DNA from: Oscheius dolichura
Lineage: Eukaryota > Nematoda > Chromadorea > Rhabditida > Rhabditidae
Reading direction: 5' to 3'
Assembly (NCBI GenBank): GCA_932521035.1
Contig: OW051495.1
Location: forward strand, 1,240,001-1,304,000
DNA length: 64,000 nucleotides
The notes beneath the pieces were generated by a model. That model was not told the DNA's origin. It ran no database searches and saw nothing but the letters and a program-made list of their open reading frames with translations. Each line of letters starts with the position of its first letter. Within the stretch, counting starts at the first letter, position 1. Position numbers and translations under genes: made by a program. Shown piece by piece: positions 36,014-46,819 of this stretch.

Positions 36014-36696
36014 TTAAATACATTTGTCGGTCGTGAACTGTACCATTCCGTCCAAATAATTTACGATTACTTCTTTGTTAACTTTTCCTGTGTCCAGATG
36101 TTTTTTGAACGCATACATTTTGTCTTCAGCTGCTTTTCTCTTCAGATAAAATTCCGAAGTTTCATCCTTTTGGTCCTAAAAATTTTATAGAAGGCTTATA
36201 GTGATGGCATGCCTGGCGTAACTCAAAATACTTTCGAAGTCGTATCTTCTTGAGCGATTCCAACAACGTAGCTAAGCTCGGATGCCTTTGCTTCTTCAGT
36301 TTCCTTTTCAAGACCCTGGAAAAGGTATCTATGGTTTTTCTATTGCTCTTACGAATGGAAAATTTCCGCAGCATTGCTTGTTCTTTGTTCCACTTGGCCA
36401 AATTTTCTCCATTTATCTTCGAAAAAGCCGCTAGTCCAAGTATTTTTGAAATATTGAATGAATTCGTGGCAAGCTTCATAGGCAGGGTGATCTTCAGAAA
36501 CAGGTGGGACCAGCAATTCACACAAATCAAAGACTTCCTAAAGACAAGTGGCAAATATTGTTCACTATTTTACTTTTGGAAGAAATGCTGATGCTCTGAG
36601 ACGCCATGCCGATAACATCCGAAAAGGCCATTCAGCCACATTTGCATTCTCCAAAATCTGTTGGAAGGACAATAGATGTTGTAGAGGAAGATGGCC
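36014..36696 (-). mobile_element. MULE transposase remnant (C-terminal part, probably broken)
   Basis: Coding-like blocks at 36696-36574, 36537-36353, from 36315, and 36175-36014 read in order as the C-terminal half of a Mutator-like transposase: FRML ... ASAFLP, then EFIQYFKNTW, then the family signature RTSNAAEIFHS with RHPSLATLLESLK, then IVNYLDGMVQF and a stop. The first joins are in phase with 36-37-nt introns. The join into the last block is out of frame, so the unit is probably a pseudogene. The catalytic N-terminal half is not visible. A short hydrophobic ORF at 36779-36967 upstream is of unclear relation. Confidence 0.6.
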
Positions 36697-36969
36697 CTGT
36701 GACAGCCAAGCGGATTACGAAGAGTAGCCAAATCCTAACATTTTAGGGAGTATTCCGTGAAAATTTGAGACAAACCATTCAATTCAAAAAGAAGAAAGGA
36801 TGGTAGATGATGAAGTAGTTCATCCCCAGTAAGTACTGGACGGTCATATTTCTCCTATTGGTAAGAAGATCAAGTCGTTCTAAAAAAATAGATTCCATTT
36901 CAAAGAGGCGGGAAAATACCTGAATCAGAATACTGACGATGACCAGGTTCAGCAGCTTCATAAGCAACT

Positions 36970-39097
36970 ATTCACAAGTCAGAAGGTTAATGCTGCTTAC
37001 TCTCCAAAACATGCTAGCCAAAAGAATCGATCAGTGGATGTAAATAAATTTTGAGGTTAAGTATGATCCTGAAAACACATTAATTTCTATTTTAGGGAAA
37101 AGAATGGAAAGCAGAAACGGGGGTAGACTCTCGCCGACGTAGAGAACGCAACACGGTCGGGTAAATATCGAAAAATAGCGAGAAAACTGTATGGAAATGA
37201 GGGAGGAGAAGCAGAGACGGAGAGGAGTAAACAGGCTCTTTTTGAGGATAGGAGAGAGTTCAACGGGGCAAGGGAACAGGCGTTGGAGGGAGCGAGGGAG
37301 ATGTTTACAGATCTAATCGACCGAAAGGCCGGCTGCAAAGGGAAGAAGAGACTTTTTGCAAGCGGGGAGGGGTCGAAAACATCTGAAAGGCCGTGAACCT
37401 GACCTGGGGAGAAGAAAAATTCAAATGATGGGAAAGAACGCGCACACAGAGACTGGCAAACGGACAACAGGAGAGAGAGAGGACAAAAAAAAGGCACAAA
37501 AATGAGTCACAAAGGTGGTGAAGAGGCTTTTTTCGGCAGGGAATAGTGCAAAAAGAGGTAACGGGACTGTGAGCGGCTCTGAGAAAATTCAAATGAGGAG
37601 AAAGAGCGCGCACACAGTGATCAGACAGGCAGCAGAGCGACCTAGAAGGGCTTAAATCAATCATTAGGGCCACCTAGGCGGTGATTGCTGTTATTTGAGG
37701 GATCGTAACGGTTGCACCATTCAAATTGAACGGAAAAGCGGCGAGGAAGTGATAAAGAGAGTGAGAGAGAGACGGGAGCAATTGGAAGAATCTATTTCTT
37801 GTTAGAAATCCGCATTATCTGTGGTACACGACTTATAAATGGATTTATTTTATTCGAAACTCCAGGAAAAAGTGACTGCTTGAAGCTAGTATTGAGTAAT
37901 TGCTCTTTTCCTATCCTCAACCATCAATCCTACCCTAATAATGGGGAGATCTCTCTGTCTATCTGTATGACCTGCCGTCTGTGATCGAGATCGACCAGTC
38001 AAATAGGAGAGAAACAGAAAAATACTGGGGGAATTAGACGGTCTTCGGCTTCTTTAGTTCCGTTCATTTTTGTTTCTTGACAATTTGTTTCGTCGTTATT
38101 TTATAAAGTTGAGAAACAGCGCAATCCAGTTCCGTTTCAGGGTTTTTTCTATTACCAAAAAACACATAAAGAAAAACAGACTTTATACTTACTAATAATG
38201 GATATCAACGAAGTAGTTGATCTTGTTATATTTTACCATCTCTATAAAACGTCTTTATAAGAGAGGCCGGACTCATTCTGTAGTTGTTTATGTTGTAATT
38301 ACTAAAACCTTTGGTTTGGGGCCAAGGGGCCAATGACGTTCTTCAAGTTAGACTCTAAAAAACTTGAATCCTATTCTTGTTCACACTGTATAAAGTTTTG
38401 TCGTGTGGTTCATTGAAATCGACTTTCCCTTGCACTATGACCTGTACGGAACACCTGAAAATCCGGGAAATTAGACATAGTTAGGCTTCTTCACGCTGTT
38501 TGTACTTTAACTGAACTTGATACATTGTATATTTTGAAGAGCCGTATACAATTGTATGGACAGAGGTCGCGAAAATGTGAACCGATAAGAATTAGAGAAG
38601 ATTTCTGGCCGAGTCCTTGGTCTAGCTGACTAGAGCAAAAAAGGTTTCCGAAAATTGTACAATAATTTACCTAGAGGGGTGTTTTTGAATCGGGAACGAG
38701 GTGTAGTTGACTCCCCCGAGTTTTGTGTTAGTTTGATTGAAACTTGTGAGCGGGGCTGCCTGGTAGACGAAGCTTCATGTTCATATTTGCAGGCGTCTCT
38801 TTGTACAGGCTTCCTCTGCACGGCAAATTTTTTGGCTCTCTCCGATTTTTTAAATTTTTTTTTTACGCACACTTTGCCTTTTTTCATGTTCAACTGCTTT
38901 CAAACAGGCAGGTGAGCTAATAGAAACCAACTCGTGTTTGGCTCAATTCGGCGCTTTTTCCCTATTTTACCAGCAGATGCCGGCACTACTTATACGCCGA
39001 GCATGACCCGGGAATTGATCATCAACCAGGTCCTCCTCTCTTCTGTCGCTTCCCTTTCCTCCTTCCCTTCAAAATAATCGGATCTTTCCAGGATACA
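36970..39097. other. Spacer, no supported gene
   Basis: A purine-rich stretch (37085-37640) contains two diverged direct copies of a unit like AAAATTCAAATGATGGGAAAGA with CGCGCACACAG (about 37418-37450 and 37575-37620). A possible upstream exon of the lectin gene with an in-frame ATG at 39003 exists, with weak support. Confidence 0.35.
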
Positions 39098-40687
39098 ATG
39101 GTCTCCATTGTGGGCATCAACTTGGCCCTTTGTTTGTTCTTCATTCAGTTGGGAACAGTCACTTCTAGTAAGAATAAAAAGAGCCCGTCTTACAAATTTC
39201 AGGCAGCTTCAAATGCGGCGATGACGGCTTCTACGCGAATCCGAACCAGTGTCGGAAGTTTATCGCCTGCTCAAATGGAAGGCGAATGGATTTTAACTGT
39301 CCGAAAGGTATACTTTCTTATTCTTCGGCAGGATATTACTCTTTTAGGGACAAGCTGGCACGAGGATAGAGGAATTTGTGATGATACAGACATGAGCAAA
39401 TGCGCTACAAAAACAACTCCAGTTCGAAAAGCCCGCAGTTCTGACGTTTCGGATGAGATTCTTAACGAGCGTCTTATGGCTTACCTGAAGGAATATAAGC
39501 CCTGTCCTTACCACACTACAGCCAATCCTAGTGGCTCTACCGACGGCGTTACATCGGAGGAAGGAGATTCGTCTGGAGGTACAACACGCGGCCACCGTTC
39601 GTCTACCAACAAGCCTACTGCCCCCGGAAACTCAGAGGAGGGAGATTCATCGGATAGCACCCCTCGTCCCAGCGGTTCTTCTACCCAGAAACCTACTGGT
39701 GGCCCTGGAGACTCGGGAGAGGATCAAACGACCCGTTCACCAAATCCTTCTTCTGAAAATCCCGGCGACAATTCCGGAAGATCCACAACGGCCGGCCCTT
39801 CGCCCAGCACTCTTCCTCCTCCTACCTGCCCGGCTTGCCCAATTCCCACCGAGAAGACTTGCCCTGCCGCCGCTACTTGCCCCTCCTGCCCCAGCCAGCA
39901 GTCTCTCACCTGTCCCCCCACTGCTACTTGTCCGCCCCCTGCTCCACAACCAACCTGCCCTGTCTGTTCTACCCCCGGCGCCTGTCCTACTGTACCACCA
40001 CCTGCAGTCTGCGAAGCGTGCCCAAATGTCACAGAGAAAGCCTGCCCGACTGTTCAACCCTGTCCAACTACAACAACTCAAACGCCAAAAGGTGAGGATC
40101 CCTTTGTAAAAACGGTGAAAGCCTCTTTTAGCCGCTTGTGATGTCGGCTGGGAACTGTTCAACTCCACGGCTTCGTGTTACTTCTTTGGAAAGCAAACAG
40201 CAAATGGTACCGACGCTCAAAAGTCCTGTAGAAGTCTGGGAGGAGACTTGGCATCTATCCACAGCGCCGAGGAGAACGCTTTTATCTTCCGTAAGTAAAA
40301 TGAGTTGCTCTATTTTATTTGTTACAGAGTATGTTAACTCTACCGTGGTAAGGCCAGCAGCGGACTTTGCTTTCTGGATTGGAACCTATAGAACTGGCCC
40401 GACTACTGCGGACTGGGCTAATCATGACGGTACAGCGGTAAGAAGTTGGAGTACCCAATATAATGATCTTTTATAGGTGGACTATAGGAATTGGCCATCG
40501 AGCCAGCCGGATAACTACCAAGGTCAACAATATTGCAACTGTGTGAGTTTAATTTTTACAGCTAAAATGCCTACAACTCGTTTTTTAGATGGCAAAAATA
40601 ACAAATAAATCCTATGGCCAATGGGACGACTACACGTGCGTCAATGCGTTTGCCTATGTTTGCAAGAAGCCGGCCAATAAGCTCTGA
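39098..40687 (+). CDS. Secreted chitin-binding (CBM14) and C-type lectin protein (450 aa, 7 exons)
   Basis: Exons: 39098-39167, 39203-39307, 39348-40091, 40132-40290, 40328-40437, 40477-40542, 40589-40687 (1353 nt, phases consistent). A signal peptide spans about 1-23. A peritrophin-A/CBM14 domain follows with six Cys at 28, 40, 46, 56, 69 and 77. A long Ser/Thr/Gly-rich, mucin-like linker (about 105-215) leads into a Pro/Cys-rich stretch with repeated CP motifs (about 222-305). A C-type lectin domain runs from C309 to about 445. It carries QPD at 406-408, the motif linked in this family to galactose-type Ca2+-dependent binding, and WDD at 430-432 in place of WND. The protein probably acts outside the cell on chitin and glycans; target and tissue are unknown. 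The ATG lies 7 nt behind an acceptor (tttccag), and a start at 39003 through one more exon cannot be ruled out. Confidence 0.88.
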
Positions 40688-40707
40688 GAGATCAAGACCA
40701 AGAAGGG

Positions 40708-40731
40708 AATAAAAACTTCACATGAAATAAA
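40708..40731 (+). promoter_or_regulatory. Poly(A) signals of the lectin gene
   Basis: Two AATAAA hexamers, 40708-40713 and 40726-40731, shortly after the stop codon. Confidence 0.7.
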
Positions 40732-41169
40732 ATTTCACTTGTTTATTTATTTGAGAAGAGTAGAGAGAGGGCTGGACTGGTATTAGTCGTTGCGGTACTG
40801 TAAGTCCGCATTCCTTGATCTCTCTTCCGATTCGATTGGAGGGCAGCATAGGAATGAGGAGGTTTCCTGTATGATTATAAGCCGTTCGAAGTGATGAATA
40901 CAATTTTTCGTTGTTTTATATCAACCCTGTAAAACATTTTTTCAGTAGAAACCTGGCTGTTTTGATCACTTCATGGTACCCTTTATTTTGAGGAAATTCT
41001 ATAGAATACTAGCTAGGAAGATGGAGAAATGATAGCGTACACTCATTTATCTTCTTACTGTACTCGCTCGGAATCACAAGATTAGTGCCAATTTGAAGCA
41101 CCCAGCGAAGAAGACCCATTGTTTTTTTGTAAAAAATGTAAAAAAAGGTATAAAATCGAATGAATAAGA

Positions 41170-41175
41170 TTTATT
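41170..41175 (-). promoter_or_regulatory. Poly(A) signal for the minus-strand gene ending at 41430
   Basis: AATAAA on the minus strand about 255 nt beyond the stop codon. Confidence 0.45.
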
Positions 41176-41429
41176 GCCGGGAATAACAGGGGAAATAGTA
41201 ATTCTTTATGCTTGAATTGTGGGGGAATTCGATGCCGAGGGAGGGAGGAGAATGATAATACTTACAGACAGACCCGCGTGACGGACACAAGTGTACAAAG
41301 AGGAGGAGCAGCTTCTGTACAGGAAAAGGAGGGGAGGATGGTCATGGCAAGAGACAAAGTGTGGGGAAAGAAAGCACCAGAGAGGAAAGTATTATGAGCG
41401 GGAAACGGGACGGGACGAGAAGGAGGAGA

Positions 41430-41553
41430 CTACTCCACGCTGGTCGCCTTCAACATGGCCGCCAACTCCTCCAGGGGCGGCGAATTCGAACGGAGCAGGG
41501 GCGCGTCCGTGTAGCGGCGGACGGAGGTTACCACGTCCGGCTGGTCCGAGAGA
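41430..41553 (-). CDS. Terminal exon of an unidentified gene (partial)
   Basis: Acceptor tcattttcag precedes a phase-2 exon encoding SDQPDVVTSVRRYTDA and continuing to LEELAAMLKATSVE and stop TAG at 41430. Codon use is GC-rich at third positions and unlike the A/T-rich surroundings, which is good evidence for coding. A coding-like segment upstream (about 41710-41632, reading VDVGAKHEDYNESAAL) could be another exon, but its donor is in the wrong phase for a direct join. No domain is recognised. Confidence 0.55.
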
Positions 41554-42593
41554 CTGAAAATGAAGAAATTATAAGAAACAAATAAGAAATCATCAATAAT
41601 GTTCATTTTTTGTTGGTTTTATATCATGTACTTGAAGCATAAAGAGCCGCAGATTCATTGTAATCCTCGTGCTTTGCTCCGACGTCAACCAATTGCTTTG
41701 AATTTTCCCGTTTGGAAGCAATTAGTGTTTGTTTACGGTTAGAAAATCGCTTGGGGGATATTTTAGAGCAAGAAAAGACCAGCAAACTTTTCAAAGCGAA
41801 AAACGCGTTGGAGAGCTATCTTTGTCCACAAAAAAAATGTAGACCAGCGAATTTATGTGTCGAGCTGGTGCAAGTGGTAGAAATTGGAACTTGCGAAGAA
41901 ATATATTCCAACTGTGAACTACTAACGGTAAACATCTCTTTCTGTTTTATATTCACTACTTGAAGCGCAGAATTTTGAAATTTGTATTAGCTAGACATAG
42001 TATTCAAAATTTTACCCAATGAAAAAATCGCAATTATTTGCTTCATTTTTCCTAGAAAAGCAACATAATTTTATACATTGCAATGAACGCAGAACTCACA
42101 AAAAATAAGCTACGTTGGTTTTTTTTTCCCTCTTATAAGAATTCGTTCCTTTCCCTTCCCACAGTTCTTGAGGGAATCAAATTTTAAAAAAAACTCACGC
42201 TGGTACAGGATATGTTTTATTCTTTGTGCAATGGAAATGGTATTAAAATTGGTCTCATCATTTCTACTCATTCGTCGCCTACGAAATAGCGTCAAATCTG
42301 AAAAATTCTCCGGAACAATTCGTAAAATGACTTCTTCTCGTTCTTTGAGAAACCCCAGCGAGGAGTAACATTAGCTGTGTGTCTAATCTGCCTAATAGGA
42401 CGTCAATTATTCACTATTTCTAGGTCCGTCCGAAAAAGCAATTATCCTACAATGTGGCAGGTATTTTTATACTTCTTGAAGCCGAAGGGCGTCTAACTTC
42501 CCCAGTTCTTTAGCTTCCGTTCATTTTTGGTTCTTGGGAATTTGTTTCATCATTCTTTTATAAATTTGAGGATCACCACAATTCAATTGTCAC

Positions 42594-42745
42594 TCTATAG
42601 TATTTTTTCATCGGATAGGGTTACAGTACTCCGGGGGGTTTTCTTGAAAATCAGGTAAAAGTTGCAATTTTGTTCTCCAATCCCAAAATGATCCCGGACG
42701 GAAGCAAATTACTGTAACCCTATCCGTTAGAAAAGAACTGTATAT
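42594..42745. mobile_element. Short MITE, relative of 23927-24061
   Basis: GGATAGGGTTACAGTA and TACTGTAACCCTATCC form inverted ends. The interior segment matches that of the 23.9 kb element in opposite orientation. Confidence 0.7.
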
Positions 42746-42931
42746 ACGCTGCAAAAAATATAATGAACAACAAAGTTTCCCGTATTATTCCCTGAGCTAT
42801 GGAAATCTTATTGAAGTTGCTTTGATCACCTTACATCGATGCTTCTTGCTCGTTTTTCAGAGGAAATCTATTTGTTCTGTGAAAATTCTAACAGACATGG
42901 GCATTGCATTGTTTTTTCTCGATGGGTAGCC

Positions 42932-43052
42932 ACCAGGGCTGTGCGGAAGAGATTTCTGACTCTCCCGGAAGACGGTAGACGGAATTCCGGTGCCAAAAAA
43001 CCCAGAAATGGTGACACCCGGAAGACGGAAACGGAATTCCGCACAGCCCTGA
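42932..43052. mobile_element. Short MITE with CAGGGCTGTGCGGAA inverted ends
   Basis: The left end CAGGGCTGTGCGGAA and the right end TTCCGCACAGCCCTG are inverse. It directly abuts the next MITE at 43051, suggesting insertion of one beside or into the other. Confidence 0.75.
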
Positions 43053-43300
43053 TGGGCAATACGCCGATTTTCCATTTTTTTTTTTGCGCGCCCGAAATTG
43101 GGCTTAGACGGGAGTGTCTGGTGTTTGTGTCCGTATCTCGGCTATTTCTTGGTCGATTTCAAAAATTCAAAGACCTAGTTCGAGAGCACGTCAAGACGAT
43201 TCTAATGAATCCGATCACATCTCAACCTTCTGTAGCCCCAGAAACGTTGACAGAGGATATGTTACGTAATGCAGCGCGCTCAAGCTTTTGCCCATGTATG
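43051..43300 (+). mobile_element. CATGGGCAAAAC-family MITE copy
   Basis: The left end GATGGGCAATACGCCGATTT and the right end AGCTTTTGCCCATGTATG are approximately inverse, with the family core between. Confidence 0.75.
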
Positions 43301-44578
43301 TGGAGGAATAAAATTGGCTGGATTTAATCAGTGGTGTGGATCAATTCAATTACAATGCCAAAGACTTTAATAGACTTCTTGAAGCAGAATATTTTCCCTT
43401 TTCCCAAATCCCAATCAAATCTTTTCAAATGCCTGCCCCTTTGAGCAATTCCCCTAGAAGCGTGTTCGTAATTTCCTGTTCTCTTGGCTGTCGCCAGTCT
43501 TTTGGAAGGAATGAGGTCATTCAAAGGGCCAACAACTCGCCAGCCATCAGTTTTTTAGCGGCAGCAGCAAGGAGCCGCCGGCAACACGTGGTCTCTAGAG
43601 GAAGGGCTATTGTTGCAGCGGAGGGGAGGAAGGGGAAAGAAAACACGTGATCGGAGAGGAGAGAAACCAAATTCAAAACGTGTACTGGCACTAGCAGAAG
43701 CACCGACTGTCAGTTTCTCTCCATTACTGGGAATCTTTATTCGAGACCCAAGACATAGGAGAAAATGAATTGGAGCGTGATGTTCTTCTTATATTTTTTT
43801 TGTTTTATTTTCCATTTAAAACTGTCGCGATTCCAAAAACTGTACTCCGATCAGCAATGCCTCTTGAACGCAATAATTCAACTGTATTCTTCATCTAAAA
43901 ATTGCCAGTGTTACACACCATTCCGTAATTTTACCGCTGTATCGAGTCTCTAGACGGATGACACTGTGTCTGCCCTGCTTCTATTTATATCACTTTTTTA
44001 TGGGATGGAAAAAATGAAGCATACGGTGTTTTGAAACAGTAGAACAATCTTATGAGGTTATGAAATAGTCGAAAATATGCAAAATGTTTTACTGTCGCCA
44101 TAAATTCTCCAGTCGTGCTTCATCATCACTGTATGGTATCATTTTTATAGCCTTTTCATGAAGACTATATTGTTTGCGATAGACGCTACTTCATCAATTC
44201 GCTGAAAATGGATATGCCACTATGGTATAACTAAGTCGCTACTTTTGTATTTGAAATAAAACATTTGGAATACAGTATTGATCAAAATTCACTGCTACAG
44301 ATGAAATCACGCTTCGTTACGGGACCCATTGACTAAATTTGATTATTTCTACAGTAATATTGAATAAGGAAGCGAAAAAGTAAAGTTCTTTTAGAAAAAA
44401 TCTCGAACCCCCGTGACTGAGCAACGAAACAGAGTTAAAACACAATTTTCTTCAATATCACAATTTTCTTCAAAAAATGGTTGATGTTTTATCGCTGTTA
44501 TAAATTGCGGTGGCGAAGCTCACTTGACTATCAACTTTGCTGTCTTTTCTTCTCCAGCTTCGAGTTCCCATGTTTGCT

Positions 44579-44734
44579 GGCTCGGTACACGATTTTCCGA
44601 TTTCCCCTGCACCCGTAAAGTCTCGGCAATAGGCTCATCTTTATTCAAAACTGTTACAAAGCTGTGAAGCCTTTATACCGTTATCTTGCCGAGACTTTAC
44701 GGGTGCAGGTAGTCGGTCTATCGTGTGTACCGAA
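44579..44734. mobile_element. MITE with CCCTGCACCCGTAAAGTCTC inverted ends
   Basis: A perfect inner inverted repeat (CCTGCACCCGTAAAGTCTCG and its complement, 44604-44709) lies inside a weaker outer one (CTCGGTACAC and GTGTACCGA). A second copy lies at 63796-63950. Confidence 0.8.
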
Positions 44735-46612
44735 CCTTTTCCCCCTTTTCTCCGTAAATATGCCCTTTCCACCTTGTTATCCGATTCTTTTTCCATGTTT
44801 ATGTACTCTCCTGCCTATTTCTAACAATTGTCTCTCCTCTTTTTCTCCTTTCCCTGCCTCCTCTGCCCGTCACTTTGACCTCCCTTCTCCCCCCTTTATT
44901 TATTCGTGTTTGTTGCCCCGCCTCGTCGCGCTCTTTCGCCTCTCGGTGACATAACTCCCTCCATGGCTGTTTGTTGCCCTCTACTCCCGCATACAGGCCT
45001 CCATTTTTCATTCTCTCTGATCGACGTTGAAAAACACGTTTCCAGCCTCCTCACTATTCCAAAAACATTGATTTTTGCACTGATATAATATCCCACGAGA
45101 CAGTAATCCTAGAAGAAGGTAGCCGCTAAATGTAGTTCACATAACATAATAAATGGACACCACTTGACAAACTTTGAAGAAATGTCTGGCTTTATGGCAT
45201 TTTCCGCTTCGATTGGGAGATAAAATAGGCAAAGGGCCTTCAACGTGTTGGGATGATCCGTTCGTCAGCCTGCCGCCACCTTCTCCAACCTCTAGCAACT
45301 TGGTCATCAGATCGTCAATGTGTTGAGCGAAGCAGCGATCCGATGGGGCTGAGAGATGAATGACTGAAGCTCGACCACGAGATGGCCATCATGGTTATCG
45401 AAATGGAGCATTAGATCAGAAAAATATCAAGGGACATGACAGCCTGTAACATCCCGTGGTTGCCCTACCCTAGGCGCTAATATAATAAAATAAAAAAGAC
45501 TGGGTGGGAGAGACATTTTGAAAAAGGGGCGAGACCGGGATGGGACGACACCCCCAAAAAAATTTCGGGACGGGACCGGGACAGGGCAGCCTTTGACCAG
45601 TGTTATATCCCTCGTAGCCGCGTGGCTAGTCGACGAAGGACACAACAGGAAATGTGTAGAAAGGAATACAGAACTTACTGCGAGTGTCAACCTTTTAGAA
45701 TAACCTATTTTCCATTTATGCCTTCTGTTTCAATTGAGTGGTATAATGACTGTAAAAGTTGCTGCCAGTGTTTTATTCCACTAACAACAAAATCAGAAGA
45801 ATCCTTCTCCCGTAAAATGAATCTTTCCTCTCTTTTTTTCCATCTATCCATCAAAAATAGATATGCAGTTTTCAATTTCGAACTTTTCAGTTAAACAGAG
45901 GGATAAATAAACCTTGCATAGAACTTTCCGATAATTTCATTACTTCAGGTATGGAAATAGTTTTTCTCGTTTTAATATGATCAAATCTATCTCTTCCTCC
46001 TTATTCAATGACTAAAACAGAAATTCCTAAATTCTTCTCTTTTCAACGGGGATATAAAGGAACTCACGCTGTAGCAGCATTATTTTAGCCATAAAATCGA
46101 ATCTTTCCTGCTCAACAGCAGTCAAATCTGTCCTTTCTAATAGCCCATTTCACCTTCGCGGTGAAAAGGGTTTCCGCCTGACTTGCCTGCTGCTGTTGTT
46201 TGGCATTTGGCCCGTCTCAAATTTCAAAAATTTTACTGCTGCTCTTTCTGCCGGCAATTGTTTTCTTTTTGTTTTATTCTCCCTACTAAATTTCCGCTCT
46301 CTTTTCAAATATAATTGGTCTCAGTTCTGTTGTTTCATCAGTTTCCTTGTTATTGTTGACGGCTGCCCCCCAGATATAAAAAATACACACGGGCTTAGGC
46401 TAGCCCAGGCACTCTTTTCAAAATCGATACCCTCGTCCTCACTGGCGGAACACTCACATTCACACATATAGCACACACACGTGGCTGTCTCTCGCCATCT
46501 CTATTGTGGCCAGTCTGGCATTTTTCGACCGGCCGATGACTCTTCCCCCCTCCCCGTCTCTTTTGATCATTTCTAGCCAAAACTTCCAATATAATATACT
46601 CTTCCCTCCTCT

Positions 46613-46819
46613 CCGTAAGCGCGCTCTGTAAATCTGCTCTATTTGCCTCGTGCAAAAACACTAATGCCCCTATTTTTCATGATTTTTTCTTGTATTAGTA
46701 TGATCTTTAGACTCTAGATGTTGCATTACAGAAGGAAAAATAAAAGAAACCCCATAAACAACAGAGTAGTTGACTCTCAAAGTCGGTTAGATAGAGCATT
46801 TTAACAGAGCGCGCTTACG
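46613..46819. mobile_element. CCGTAAGCG-family MITE, second copy
   Basis: Nearly the same sequence and length as the element in the intron at 7231-7438, with inverted ends CCGTAAGCGCGCTCTGT and ACAGAGCGCGCTTACGG. Confidence 0.8.

Noticed and set aside
36779..36967. Small membrane protein (62 aa, hydrophobic)
   Set aside because: A hydrophobic start (MKLLNLVIVSILIQ) with a plausible donor is there, but downstream frames do not join. It may be part of the decayed element.
39724..40168. Antisense and alternate-frame ORFs over the lectin linker
   Set aside because: Repetitive Pro/Cys codons leave several frames open. Only the annotated frame connects CBM14 and the lectin domain in phase.
42839..43327. 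162-aa open frame
   Set aside because: It crosses two adjacent MITEs. The peptide is the MITE translation again.
44664..44954. 96-aa pyrimidine-rich frame
   Set aside because: Composition (Pro/Ser/Leu/Phe) reflects a CT-rich stretch, and the frame starts beside a MITE arm. No motif.
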